DNA of 64,000 nt from Stemphylium vesicarium. Lineage: Eukaryota > Ascomycota > Dothideomycetes > Pleosporales > Pleosporaceae. Below the pieces are notes generated by a model. It was given only the letters and a program-made list of their open reading frames with translations. It was not told where the DNA came from and did no database searches. Numbering within the stretch: the first letter of the stretch is position 1; each line of letters starts with the position of its first letter. The DNA is taken from positions 62,001 to 126,000 of the forward strand of contig QXCR01000052.1 in the NCBI GenBank assembly GCA_004380135.1, written 5' to 3'. Of the stretch, positions 30,184-40,394 are shown piece after piece. A program made the translations under genes and the position numbers.

Positions 30184-32480
30184 TTATTTCGCGCGCGACA
30201 TCGGGCCCCAGTTCTCGCGTGGAGCAAGCTGGTAGCGAACATATTTGCCTCTGTCATGATCCTTGCCAAGCTTTTCGTCAAAGCAGACCTCGAACTTGGT
30301 GTTGAGGTAAGCAGGCAGATCCTTTGCCACTGTCGTCTCCGAGACTTCAGCGACCATTTCTGTGTCCGCACCGGCCGGCACTGTAGCAGGCGCTGGGTCG
30401 GCAGTTGCTGTCATGGTATGCTGGGTTGCGCTTGCCTTTGCTATTATGGCATGGCCCGCGCTTCCTTTCTTGGGCGCGTTCTTGAGCGGCGCTCTTTGCC
30501 GCACCCATTCGAGCATAACGTGCCAAATGTCCTTCCACGACGCATCCGTTTTGATGGACCCGGGCTTGCAATGGCTCATGGTCACTCTAAACCCTGCGTG
30601 TCGTAGCGCACCGCGCAAAGCTGCCAACGGCGGTGCGGAGCAGTGAACTACCTTTGCTACCGAACTGGGTATGAAAAAGAATGGGTGGTGGTCTATCTCT
30701 GCAGGATCGGCCTTTGGAATGAGAGGATCTAGAACCTCAGTCTTTCGCGCCCCATTCGACTTCTCCAACTTCGTGCCAAAGGTGATCTCCTCCAATGCCG
30801 TGTGCAGCATGCCTTCTATGCGATCCATTGTCGGGTACGTTTGCCGGTCAACTTCGTTCAGCTGCGCTAGTACCCTTTCGACGAAACCGACATTATGCAG
30901 CGGCCCGCCGTACATTGGTCCTGAGAGGTGGGTCTTGTGACCGCAATGTTCGCAGTGTTGGTCCGCGGAGGGCCCCTGAGCGAAGCCGTACTTGTACATT
31001 GGGTCGCCGTTCTTGTTCTTAGTGACCTTGTTCCGTGCGAGGAACTGGGTAGACCATGCGCCGCAGCCGCTTTCGCAGTGGTAGACGAGCATGGTCTTGC
31101 CTGCGAGCAGCTTCACGTCGTTGGGCGCTTTTCGCACTCTTACAAAGACTCGGATGTAGTAGTCGATGGAGAGCGAAAGCAGCGGCTCAATGGCCATGCC
31201 GTACCGAGCTGCCGAAGATGCTATGGCATGGAGGATCAAGCGCAATCCACCTTCGTGGCACGGTTCGCCCTTGAACGGTAAACCACCATACTGCGAGTAC
31301 GTCTTTTCCAGGTAGCCGTGCGATGCGAAAATCGCAGAATCGGTGCAGGTGACGCACAGCATGCCTTCGTCGTTGATGGCTTGAATAGCCGAGTCGATAA
31401 AGGGGGCTGCGGTTCCGTATGGGTCGAGGTCTATCACGTCGTAGCCCTTCTTGTCGCAGTAGCTGTACATGTAGGCAATCGCATTGCCGGTGTTCGCCGT
31501 GATGGTGTCCTCCAACTTGTTGTGCTTCACGTTGAGGTTGATCGAATCCACCGCCTTCTTCGACATGTCGTTTGCTGTGATGGCGGTCGCGAAGGGAATT
31601 TCCTGGGCGTATCGTAGAGCACGGAGGCCGGTCGCAGACAGCGCGTCAAGTATGCTGAATGACGGCTTCCAAACCGTCTTCTCCCCATGCTCCTCATCTT
31701 GTTCGTTGTCACCGTTCTCTACGACCTTCTGCTTCTTAGAGGGGCCTGCGCGATCCTCCATCTCATGGTCTGCGAGTTTCCTCTTCAAGGACACATCCTC
31801 ATCTGCGCCACACGTCTGGACAGCTTCATTCACGCCATTCGTAGTATCCTGCGCCGCGCGATTTTCTTGCGCCCGCTGCTTCTTCCGCTCATTCTTCTTC
31901 TTGAACTGCTCATGCTTCTTTGACTTGCGCTCTATGCAGTCCCGACCAAACGTCTTGATCGCAAGTACGCTCAGATCGCGGTTGAATTGTTGAATTGGGT
32001 TGTAGAAGACCTGTTGCTTCTGCGTCTCCTCCTTGGACAGTCTCGGGTCGGTCGAGGTGGGTACGTCGTGAGGGACGAGGATGTGGGCCAGTCCTTCCTT
32101 GATGGTGGTGTACTCTTTGCCTTCGTGGCTTATATGCTGGCCAGCCTGGGGGGCCGCATCGATAGTTTGCGCAGGCGCGTCGGCCATGGGAACGTCGTTG
32201 GAAGTCATCTTGGGCGAAGTGTGGAATGCGCGAGGAAAAGAGCTACCGGTAGCCCATGCTTTGCGGGGGAGGGTCGGATGGATTCGCAATCCACATACAC
32301 GGCGTATCCAGGGAGTGATGAAGGCCAGATTTGAGGTTGTGACGACCAAAAGTCCAAAAAGCGAAGGTATGTGGTTTGCGCGGAGAGTCGTCGTATCCGC
32401 TGTCGCGTCGAGCTCCAAAATTTTGGCTTCGGAGTTAAGCTCGGTTTAGCGTCCCGGCGCGCGACCCTCCCCCGCGCCAT
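30184..32480 (-). CDS. TRM1: tRNA (guanine26-N2)-dimethyltransferase TRM1, with probable mitochondrial leader
   Basis: The core protein starts at the ATG at 32208 (MTSNDVPMADAPA) and runs to 30184, 674 residues. The Trm1 methyltransferase fold shows FSILDALSATGLRALRYAQE (SAM site), DLDPYGTAAPFIDSAIQAI, CTDSAIFASHG and a CESGCGAW / CEHCGHKTHLSG zinc-binding region. The enzyme makes m2,2G26 in cytosolic and mitochondrial tRNAs. The frame stays open upstream and encodes a mitochondrial-type leader (FPRAFHTSPK) but has no ATG there. Splicing a 56 bp intron (donor GTATGT at 32298, acceptor GGTAG at 32243) joins that leader in frame to an ATG at 32480 (MARGRVARRDAK), giving 746 residues. I annotate the long form. 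The short form is certain, the leader exon is inferred. Confidence 0.88.
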
Positions 32481-32807
32481 GATTATCACTACGCCATTCA
32501 GTAACGCGGAAGCATGTGAAAATGACCCCGTGTATGGATTGATAAACTTGCTGAGCGCTTGATGGTGGCGCCATAAAACTTCCAATATGTAGCAGACGCA
32601 AGTATAGCATGTATCAAAATCCCTCGTAGGCCAATAAGTCAGCGGGTGCCTGAAGATGGCGCTGAGACGCATGTGCCGTCTCACCGGTCGTCCCCTGCAC
32701 GCCTGAGATACGCCTTGGTATACACCTTTATCCAATACTATCTCTCTTTCTCTCCAGTCACTTTCATTACACCATTCCCATAACTTCTTACATTCAAATA
32801 CATCATC
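32481..32807. promoter_or_regulatory. Divergent upstream region of TRM1 and the conserved membrane protein
   Basis: A 327 bp gap between divergent starts. A CT-rich tract (ATCTCTCTTTCTCTCCAGTC, about 32740-32759) precedes the plus-strand ATG at 32808. No specific site recognised. Confidence 0.45.
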
Positions 32808-34070
32808 ATGGGTAGGCCTACGGACCCCCCGCCCAGCTACCGCGACGACCCAGACGCCGTATCGCTTCACACAACACCCGACGACTACACGTACGCGGAC
32901 GCAGCTGGACCGTCTGGTCTCCCTCCCTCATACACCGACAGCGAAGCAGACAACATCAATCCCGGCGCAGCAGTCCCCATCCGCCATGTCCCACCCCCGA
33001 CAACACGAACCGACCACAACAGCCCCATCTTCAAGAACGGGAAGCCATGCGTCGCCGAAACAATCAACGTCATGGACCCTCTCTACGACGACAATCCCAC
33101 CGCGCTCGAAAGCGCCATCCGAACCCTCGCCAATGCCGCCCCAACCCCACTAATCTACATCATGGGCACGCACCGCGAAACCGTAAAGAAGAACGACAAG
33201 CAAGAGTCGCGCTCCGTGACCGACTTCCGGCTCGTCATAAACCTGCAACGCTACCTGCACAAGTCCTTCAACAAGACCGATTTCTCCACAATGACACTAG
33301 ACACGGTCGGCAACAGCGAGAAAACGCACCGCGGCACGATCCTTAAGCAGCGCGCCGCGGGCTCAAAACACGATCTCGAGATCGGTGGCGCCCCGGTACC
33401 GAGTCTGACAGAGTGGTGCCACCGCTACTGTGCGTCGGCCCGTTCTCTGCGCGTATTCCGGCTCCGCCGCGAGGTCACCGGCTTCAGCAAGGCGTGGCTG
33501 AGGATCCAGATCGAGGCGCTGATCCGGTCTACGAATTACCGCGGGAACCTGCACATCAGCTTCCCTGTTGAGGAAGCGAACATCGATATATACACCTCCA
33601 CGCGCATCAACAAGCTCAGGCTCAAGACCTGGGTGTGCTGGATCTTCTACCTGACTTTCCTGTGGCTCTTCACCTGGCCCTATCTCTTCCTCGCCACGAA
33701 ACGGTACGCGGTTGTGCGCGCTGAGTGGCCTTGGTGGCGGATCAATGAGCAGGGTGTCAAGGAGTATACGACTGTGAGCGAGGAGCAGTGGTGGGATATG
33801 TGGAGTGGGGCGATCAAGAGGCTGGTGCTGCATCGCTTTCAGGGCGAGGCGAGTGAGGAGTTGATGAGGCGTGTTATGGAGGAGGCTGAGGATCCGAGTA
33901 CGCCGGGCTCGGTCACGGGTCATGCGGGTGTGGATGGGGCGTTGGGGGTATTGAGTCAGGGGTTCCAGGTTGCGAGGGCGATTCAGGAGGGAGTTGGTGG
34001 GAGGGGGGTCAATGTGAGTTTTGGGGGGAGGGGAGGAAGTGGACAGGGTGGATGGGGGTATGATTGTTGA
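32808..34070 (+). CDS. Conserved fungal membrane-associated protein of unknown function
   Basis: An intronless frame of 420 residues. The N-terminus has two PPPSY/LPPSY motifs (residues about 7-11 and 43-47), which are possible PPxY ligands of Rsp5-type WW domains. A conserved globular part follows (SAIRTLANAAPTPLIYIMGT, DFRLVINLQRYLHKSF, WCHRYCASARSLRVFRLRRE, LIRSTNYRGNLHISF). Then comes one long hydrophobic segment, WVCWIFYLTFLWLFTWPYLF, and a WPWWRI tail with a Gly-rich end. The pattern is that of widely conserved ascomycete proteins without assigned function. A membrane anchor near residue 280-300 and ubiquitin-ligase-dependent turnover are reasonable inferences. Codon usage drifts to G/T-rich at the 3' end. 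Confidence 0.85.
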   Translation: MGRPTDPPPSYRDDPDAVSLHTTPDDYTYADAAGPSGLPPSYTDSEADNINPGAAVPIRHVPPPTTRTDHNSPIFKNGKPCVAETINVMDPLYDDNPTALESAIRTLANAAPTPLIYIMGTHRETVKKNDKQESRSVTDFRLVINLQRYLHKSFNKTDFSTMTLDTVGNSEKTHRGTILKQRAAGSKHDLEIGGAPVPSLTEWCHRYCASARSLRVFRLRREVTGFSKAWLRIQIEALIRSTNYRGNLHISFPVEEANIDIYTSTRINKLRLKTWVCWIFYLTFLWLFTWPYLFLATKRYAVVRAEWPWWRINEQGVKEYTTVSEEQWWDMWSGAIKRLVLHRFQGEASEELMRRVMEEAEDPSTPGSVTGHAGVDGALGVLSQGFQVARAIQEGVGGRGVNVSFGGRGGSGQGGWGYDC

Positions 34071-34219
34071 GAAGAGAGGACTGGAGTTGGAGAATATCTA
34101 GGGGTATTCTGGAATTCAAACTCGGGGGGACAAGTTTTATCGACAGTGCGACTTTCCCCTTATCTTCCTCTCTCATCTTATAACAACCCCCCTCCCATGA
34201 ACTTACCCATCCCTTCCAT

Positions 34220-35353
34220 CTACATCCACTCCCACACCTCCTCAACAGCCCACTCATAGTCATGAAACTGGACTTTCCCCCCAATACCCAACACCTTCGT
34301 CCGAAACGCCACCGCACAAGGTAAAAACCCATCTCCCACCCTAACCGTCCGCTGCCACTTCTCCACCTCGTCCCTCCCCTCATTCTGCGCCCGCCACTCC
34401 CAGCGCTCCGCCGTCGTCTTATCCCCTTGCATAAGCACACCCTGCACATACTGACCCACGCGAACAACGACGCCACGGACGCCCGCGGCATCCGCCTGGC
34501 AGCGCAGTACGACGCAGATCTTGCTCTTCGCTTTTCCAGCAGCAGTAGTAGTAGTAGTGTCATCAGTGCCAAGGCGAGTAGATAGCACATCCTCATCTCT
34601 CCACATCTCCTCATGCGTCTTCTCCGCTTGCAGCGCCGGATGCCATGCATGACCCACTTCGAGCGTGAGATCGTGCGCGATGGGGTACATATCGCCTTCG
34701 TCCACGGGGATGTTTGGGTCGCCGACGGAAAACCGCGAGTCGACCCAGTGCGTCCAGGTGGAATGCGTGACGTTTTTCCATTCCTGGCGCGGGGCCGTGG
34801 AAGGAGGGGGCGTGGTCGGGACTGAGGTTGAGGTTCCGGCAAAGGCCCATTCGAGGGGTTGGGTTGAGCCGCGGTTTGTGGCTGCTGTGTTGTTGCTGCT
34901 ATCGTTGGTACTGTTGGTGTCTGTGATAGATGCCGTGAGCGTGTCAAACGCCTTGTACATGCGTACATCGACAAATGTCTTCAGGGGACTCGTAAGCACC
35001 AACGTGCTCGTGGGCTCGAATTGATGAGACGGCAGGTTCAGGGGGTTCTTCTCGGGGAGATGGATCGAGTACGGGATTTCTGTTCCTGGTGGGAGGGGAT
35101 ACGGCAGGAAGTAGATGTACTCGCGCTTGCTGATGTTGGATGACGCGCTTGAAATGTCTTGTGCGAGGGAAACGGGTAGTGGAATGAGCGATGCTGTGAT
35201 GGTGGTGATGGGCAAAGTAACGACTGTATTCCCATCTACTTGGCTTGTCGAAGAAGTGCACTCGCCGGCATCGGTTGGGGAAGTCATGCTAGACTCGGAT
35301 TCGGGTGGCGTGTAGATGATATCGCTCGAAGGAGAAATCGCTTGTTCGCTCAT
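34220..35353 (-). CDS. HRI1: HRI1-like protein
   Basis: An intronless frame of 377 residues. The conserved blocks are KREYIYFLPYPLPPGTE, EPTSTLVLTSPLKTFVDVRM, LEWAFAGTSTSVP, WTHWVDSRF, DEGDMYPIAHDLTLEVGHAW and EEMWRDE, the order seen in fungal HRI1 family members with two related beta-barrel-like halves. Yeast Hri1 is about 244 residues and was found as a partner of Hrr25/Sec72-related complexes; its role is unclear. This copy is longer because of a Ser/Thr-rich N-terminus and an Asn/Thr-rich insertion (about residues 145-165). Family assignment is from memory of motifs, moderately sure. Its 3' end faces that of the gene at 32808 (149 bp apart). Confidence 0.72.
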   Translation of the reverse strand: MSEQAISPSSDIIYTPPESESSMTSPTDAGECTSSTSQVDGNTVVTLPITTITASLIPLPVSLAQDISSASSNISKREYIYFLPYPLPPGTEIPYSIHLPEKNPLNLPSHQFEPTSTLVLTSPLKTFVDVRMYKAFDTLTASITDTNSTNDSSNNTAATNRGSTQPLEWAFAGTSTSVPTTPPPSTAPRQEWKNVTHSTWTHWVDSRFSVGDPNIPVDEGDMYPIAHDLTLEVGHAWHPALQAEKTHEEMWRDEDVLSTRLGTDDTTTTTAAGKAKSKICVVLRCQADAAGVRGVVVRVGQYVQGVLMQGDKTTAERWEWRAQNEGRDEVEKWQRTVRVGDGFLPCAVAFRTKVLGIGGKVQFHDYEWAVEEVWEWM

Positions 35354-35985
35354 ATCAGCGGAAGAGGGGTTGGTTGCGCGGTTCGCTGAGAATTATAGGA
35401 TCATAAAAATGGAGTGAATCGTGATCTGGTAGATATATAAGTGACTACTGGCCTGGAATTCTGGGGTAGAAGTGAAACAGAGAAAGCTGCGCGGGGTTAG
35501 AAAGCGGATTTGAGTAAGCTGCATGTATGCAGCACCTACCTTCCTCGAATGCGACCACGCTGGCTCAACTTACCGCGATTCCCACTGCAATCCAATTGGT
35601 GCTAAACGCTTTATTGTACCTGCACACGATGTTGGTGGTCAGTCTGGGCGTGGGGGAGTGGAGGTGGGGACGCTGATGGGGTCCCCTCTACGTCACGGTA
35701 ACGGCCGTTTTTATTTCCTGATCAACACAAGATTTTGCCAAAGTAGCTCAAAGAGCAGCCCATTCATAAACAATCTGCTGTATATTCTAGGTATAATACC
35801 ATCTACGCGTAAAACCTAAATAGCACTTTTTCATAGTCATAATACAATACATAATGCCACATTCTATCGCGAAACGCTCAAGGGGGGTATCAACTAATCC
35901 AAGAAAAAGCGCTAAACAATCACAAACTTTCCATGCAGCACTCTACTCCAAATCATTGCTGCATCGCACGTGATACTTTTGCTCT
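35354..35985. other. Intergenic region between HRI1-like and TDT transporter genes
   Basis: These 632 bp hold the HRI1-like promoter (towards 35354) and the 3' flank of the transporter. A frame at 35523-35819 (+) shows no recognisable content. Confidence 0.4.
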
Positions 35986-37842
35986 TCACCTCCTGAAACT
36001 CCATCCCCTCTTTCTGGCCATAGCCTCAGTCTGGGACCTTTGCAATGCGGGCATCGGGGCTTCCATCGCATCCTCGGTGACAACTCGATCCCTCCTCTGC
36101 AAATTCCTTGCTCGACTCCATGCCCGACCCCTCATGCTTTCTCCTCCGTCAGCGAGTTCTCTTTCGCGCTGTCTCCTCTGCTGTTCCTCTGCGCTTTGTT
36201 GCTTCCAGCCTCCCTCGGTCCTGTCTTCTTGCTTCTCTGGCCAGAGTATCTGACGAATAACAACGGCTCGAACGTTCATGAAGATGACGAAAAACCACAT
36301 GGCGATGAGGGCAATGGTCATGGCGCACCCGAGGTATTCGATAGGTTTGTTGCGATTGAGACAGCGGGCGATGGCAAAAGTGGATGTGGTGAGTGCCGTG
36401 TTGGGGAAGATGAATGAGTACCATGTCATGGCAAAGTCCATCTTGCCTCGTCTGGCACAGGACCAATGCGCGCCAACACTGATCAAGAAAAACCAGAGTG
36501 CGAGGCCCCAGAGCCAAAGTCCGAGGTAATTGGCGCAAATCATGCCGACTTTGCCTGCGAGTTCACCGTTCCCTTCGCCCATGAAATCGCTCGACACGGT
36601 CTTGGGAAGCTCCTGACCCATCATGACAACTCCGGCGATGGTGAAGCCTGAGGGACCGACGCTGATGAACATACCGGGGCGAAGCGATTCCTTGGGAAGT
36701 TTCTGCGTCATGAGACGGTAGATGAAGGCAGCGTAGATCATGAGCGAGACGAGGAAACCGATGCCCTGGATGACATAGCCTGTCAGGATAATGGTAAGAG
36801 AGATCTCCGGATCTTCGACCTTGGGGGCTAGGTTGCCGGCATGAGGACCGATGATAAGTAGGGGATAGGCGGGGAAGATCCAGATGGGTGTCATTTGCGA
36901 GATTGTGAATGTTGTCGTGGACCACCTATATCTGTTGGCTTCCAGTAGCGGATTGATCGCAGGGTAAACTTACATGAGCAAGTAGATGCCTACTGAGAAG
37001 CAAACCGCAAGCCCGCAGTCCATCCAGAAAAGCACAATCATACATCTCTCCAACCACTCTCCGACGCCAGCCATATCAACACCGTACTGGCTGATGTTGA
37101 TGAGAATAATACCAAAGCTGACTATAGCCGCTGGTATGAACAAGCTCTCGGTAGGATGCAGGAATGAGGCCTTGAAGGTCCGCGGGTAGAAGTAGAAGCG
37201 GCAGGAGATCATGATACAGTTGAACAGAAAGAAGACAATGTTGAGGATGAAGAAGATGCAGCCGAGGGCGTAGAGACCGCGGAAGCGGAATGGGACGGTG
37301 TAGAGAACGTTAGCAATGCCTCCAGTGGCCATTGTCAGACAGAACCACGTCCAGGTAAAATGGCGAATACGCTCTTTGAAGCTCAGCTTCTTCCTCTTCT
37401 CGGGTACATCAGACTGCAGCGTACCTCGCGCGCTGCGTCTGGTGCTGCCATTGCTGGTGATGGCGGCTAGAGGCACTGGTTCGCGCCGTTCCTCGGACTT
37501 CTCCTCGGTGGAATTGGTCTCGGTCCTCTCGTTGTCATGGTAGATTTCCTCGACTTCTTCCTTCTGGATCTGCTCCTGCACGTCGTTGCCAAGACCCTCA
37601 CCCTCGCGGCTCAGCGGCGACGTCAAGGTGAGGTTGGGGTCCTCGAATGGATTTTGTCCTGCCAGGTCCGGATGCGGCGTCGCGACGTTGGGGTGACTGC
37701 GCCATTGCAGCCGTTCCTCAGCACTCGATGCCGACTCGGCGGTTGAAGCGCGCGATTCCGGCCTGTGAATGTTGGATAAGGGCGGGAAGCTATCGGCAGT
37801 AGGCAGGCGACTAATAGCGAGGTTCTGATTGTTTCGGTTCAT
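35986..37842 (-). CDS. TDT/SLAC1-family transporter (malic acid/sulfite efflux type)
   Basis: Exons 37842-36974 and 36925-35986 with a 48 bp intron (GTAAGT...TATAG) encode 602 residues. The first in-frame ATG is at 37842 (MNRNNQNLAISRL). About 170 cytosolic, acidic and phosphosite-rich residues precede the membrane domain, which starts with the family motif RIRHFTWTWFCLTMATGG. Ten helices are expected and most are visible (for example FFILNIVFFLFNCIMISC, LFIPAAIVSFGIILINISQY, YLGLWLWGLALWFFLISVG). The C-terminal tail is Arg/Glu-rich. Members are Ssu1 sulfite pumps and Mae1 malate permeases at the plasma membrane; the long N-terminus does not fit either well, so the substrate is left open. Confidence 0.9.
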
Positions 37843-40394
37843 GTTGCCAAGTGTCAGGTCGCAGGGGACATGCGGGGCCAACGAATAGGTGTCGGGTAGT
37901 GGATTGGCGGTGATGTCACAGGTCCTGCGTCTCTCTTACTCGGTGCTTCTTCAGCAGCAACCAAGGAAAGCGATAAAATGCTCAAAGGCAGCTGAAACTC
38001 AAGATAGGAGATACCAGCACCCTATGTACCTGCCCCCTTCCCGCCTGCACCGCTACCTCATTTTCTGACAAGGCTCCCACACTGTCGATCTGCCGCACTT
38101 CCAGCTTGGACGAACCAAAAGCCTGCAACCTCGCCATAGCGGCCACACCATCTCGGCTATCTATCCGGCATCCTTGGAAGCGTTGTTATAGCGGGAACTC
38201 GGGATTTAAGCAGCTGTCCGTTTCAGACTCACTTGCAGCCGTTCCGTCACGCATGACGGCACCCAGAAATAAGGGTCTCATAGTGCATCATTGGCGGAAA
38301 TAAACGTCGTCATTGCATTCGCGATATGTTGCGCTTCGAGCGCTTGTCGCAGCGAGCTCGAGCCTGGGCGCTACGGGAGCAACTCGGGATGGCAACACCG
38401 ACACGGCCAGACTATGGAACCATAAACTCAGCCCACGACCTTTCTGGAACGTCAACAAAAGCCCAACCTACATGGGAACGCAAGCCCAACCACATGCGAT
38501 AGTAAGCTTACCGGACTCACCTTCGGCCACATAGTGTGTTCGTCTGCTTCAGCGCTCTTGGTACTGCAACCACCCGTTAGCGAACAACAGGAGGCTCCAC
38601 ACGAAGCACTAAACATCATGTAACATCGCGCAACCTCTAAGTTCCTGAAACGTTTTTTCTCTACTATCGCATAGTGCAGATCATACGGTTAATACGGCGA
38701 TTAGAGCAATCGCGACATTTTCTTGGTTCCGTTACATGGCGCGCATCGGACCTGGCAAGAACGGCAGGAACAGCTTTGACCACGGCTTTCTTCTTCCGAG
38801 AAAAACCACCATCTTTTTCCCCTTCTTCTCCCCTGACCAAGCAAACTATGACGTCCAGATTGAGCTAGGGCATACATCGAATCGCCGCAGGACACCACTC
38901 TTTCTGTGACTTGAGCCCTGGTGTGCTTTATCAACATCGTCGATGACACTGGCGCACAGCCCAATCCTACTCACCGATACCAACGTCACGCACAAACCAC
39001 GCCAAAATCCTACACTATTTCTTTGCTTCCCCACGCGGCCCGCAAGTGTGATGTCTAAGCGCTTTTCCATCGCATCTACAATGGGAATGGTGTTTGCTTC
39101 GGGTAGTAGTACCTTGGCTTCTTCACACCTTCTAACTTTACCAGAAAAAAAAAACACTTGAGGTTTCCCCAGAGACTGGTTGGCATGCCGTCATCCCGCG
39201 TCCTGGGAAGAAGGGAACAGGAAAAGACGGTTCCGCAGACAACAAAACACTGTTACCGGCAGGGCGCTCTCTGAGTCCGAAGCATGCATTTCCTTGGGTC
39301 GAGAGAGTTCTCATATGCTGGATGATGCACACATGCATGATTTTTCTGCATCCTCTCCCTTGCCTTGCGTTCCTACACGCCGCAGCATAACGCGTTCTGT
39401 AATGTGCGCATCCAAGTCTCTGCATTTACCAACTTTCCCGTCTCGGTTTCGTCGCGCCGATATCGATACCAGGAAACATGCTCATCTCTCGAGTCAGGTA
39501 ATTGCTTCAACATCCCTCCTTGCATACAGGACGCGTAATAAGTTCTCAAGACGACAAACTGATTCTTTGACTTGCGCTTAATACCTAGCAGCATCAAGAC
39601 TCGGTTTTGATCTCCGCGTAGGACTGCTCGCATGAGGGACTCGACTTGCGAGTCATCTACTCACGACACTCTGTTCTACATGCTAACCAGCCCACCTTTG
39701 TTTCTCTTATTACACTTTACTAATTAGCAAGAGGTGAGCACAGCTTGTCAGTATCAACACCACAACGTTCTAGATCCCCCCTTCTTTTTCCATCTACGTC
39801 GCTGGATTCTCGGGTGGAATTCAGGAATGTGGGTATGAGAATGCAAGTTACAAATGCACACAACCCTTCTTCTCCGGCGAGGCACATGTAGAGGGAGGAA
39901 ATAATGTTTCAAAACACAGAGGTACAAGATCGGCACCGTGGCATATATCAAAGCCTGTATCTGTAGGAAGTAACAGGGGTAACCATCACCGCCATCATCA
40001 TCCGATCAATTATCAAACAAAAGACTCTAACTCCTACTTTCATCACCCTGGCGTGATGCACAGAAACGAGACACATTTGAATAGCCATTAGCTTGTGTGT
40101 GATAAAGAATCTCATTCATCCGTTCATCTCCTACTCGCTTTGCATAAAAGGTACATGCAATAAACTAAAAACATCCCAACCTACTTAATCCCATGTCCCC
40201 TTGAGACAGAAAAGAATGAACAAGAACAAGGACAATAAACACCTATGCTATGCTCACATTCATTAAAGAGACCCTCTCCCCCACCATTGCAAACCCCCCC
40301 CCCCCCCTCCCCCCCCATCTTCCCAGGTGAGACCAATGATGCATACTAAAGTAGAAAAAGCACACACACCAACAATCCCTCTCTCCCTCTGCAC
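37843..40394. other. 2.55 kb intergenic region between the TDT transporter and TOR
   Basis: The right part is the TOR 3' flank and contains a C14-T-C8 tract at 40294-40316. The left part should hold the TDT promoter. Frames such as 38846-39157 (-) and 39180-39581 (+) overlap each other and show no known content. No tRNA or repeat recognised. Confidence 0.4.
40294..40316 (+). repeat. Poly-C tract (14 C, T, 8 C) in the TOR 3' flank
   Basis: A homopolymer run 79 bp downstream of the TOR stop codon. It may lie in the 3' UTR, where it would be a G run in the message. Length may vary by slippage or assembly error. Confidence 0.9.

Noticed and set aside
32205..32870. Long reverse-strand frame overlapping the start of the 32808 gene
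   Set aside because: Most of it is a chance frame antisense to the neighbour; only the part from the ATG at 32480 to 32299 is kept as a possible TRM1 leader exon.
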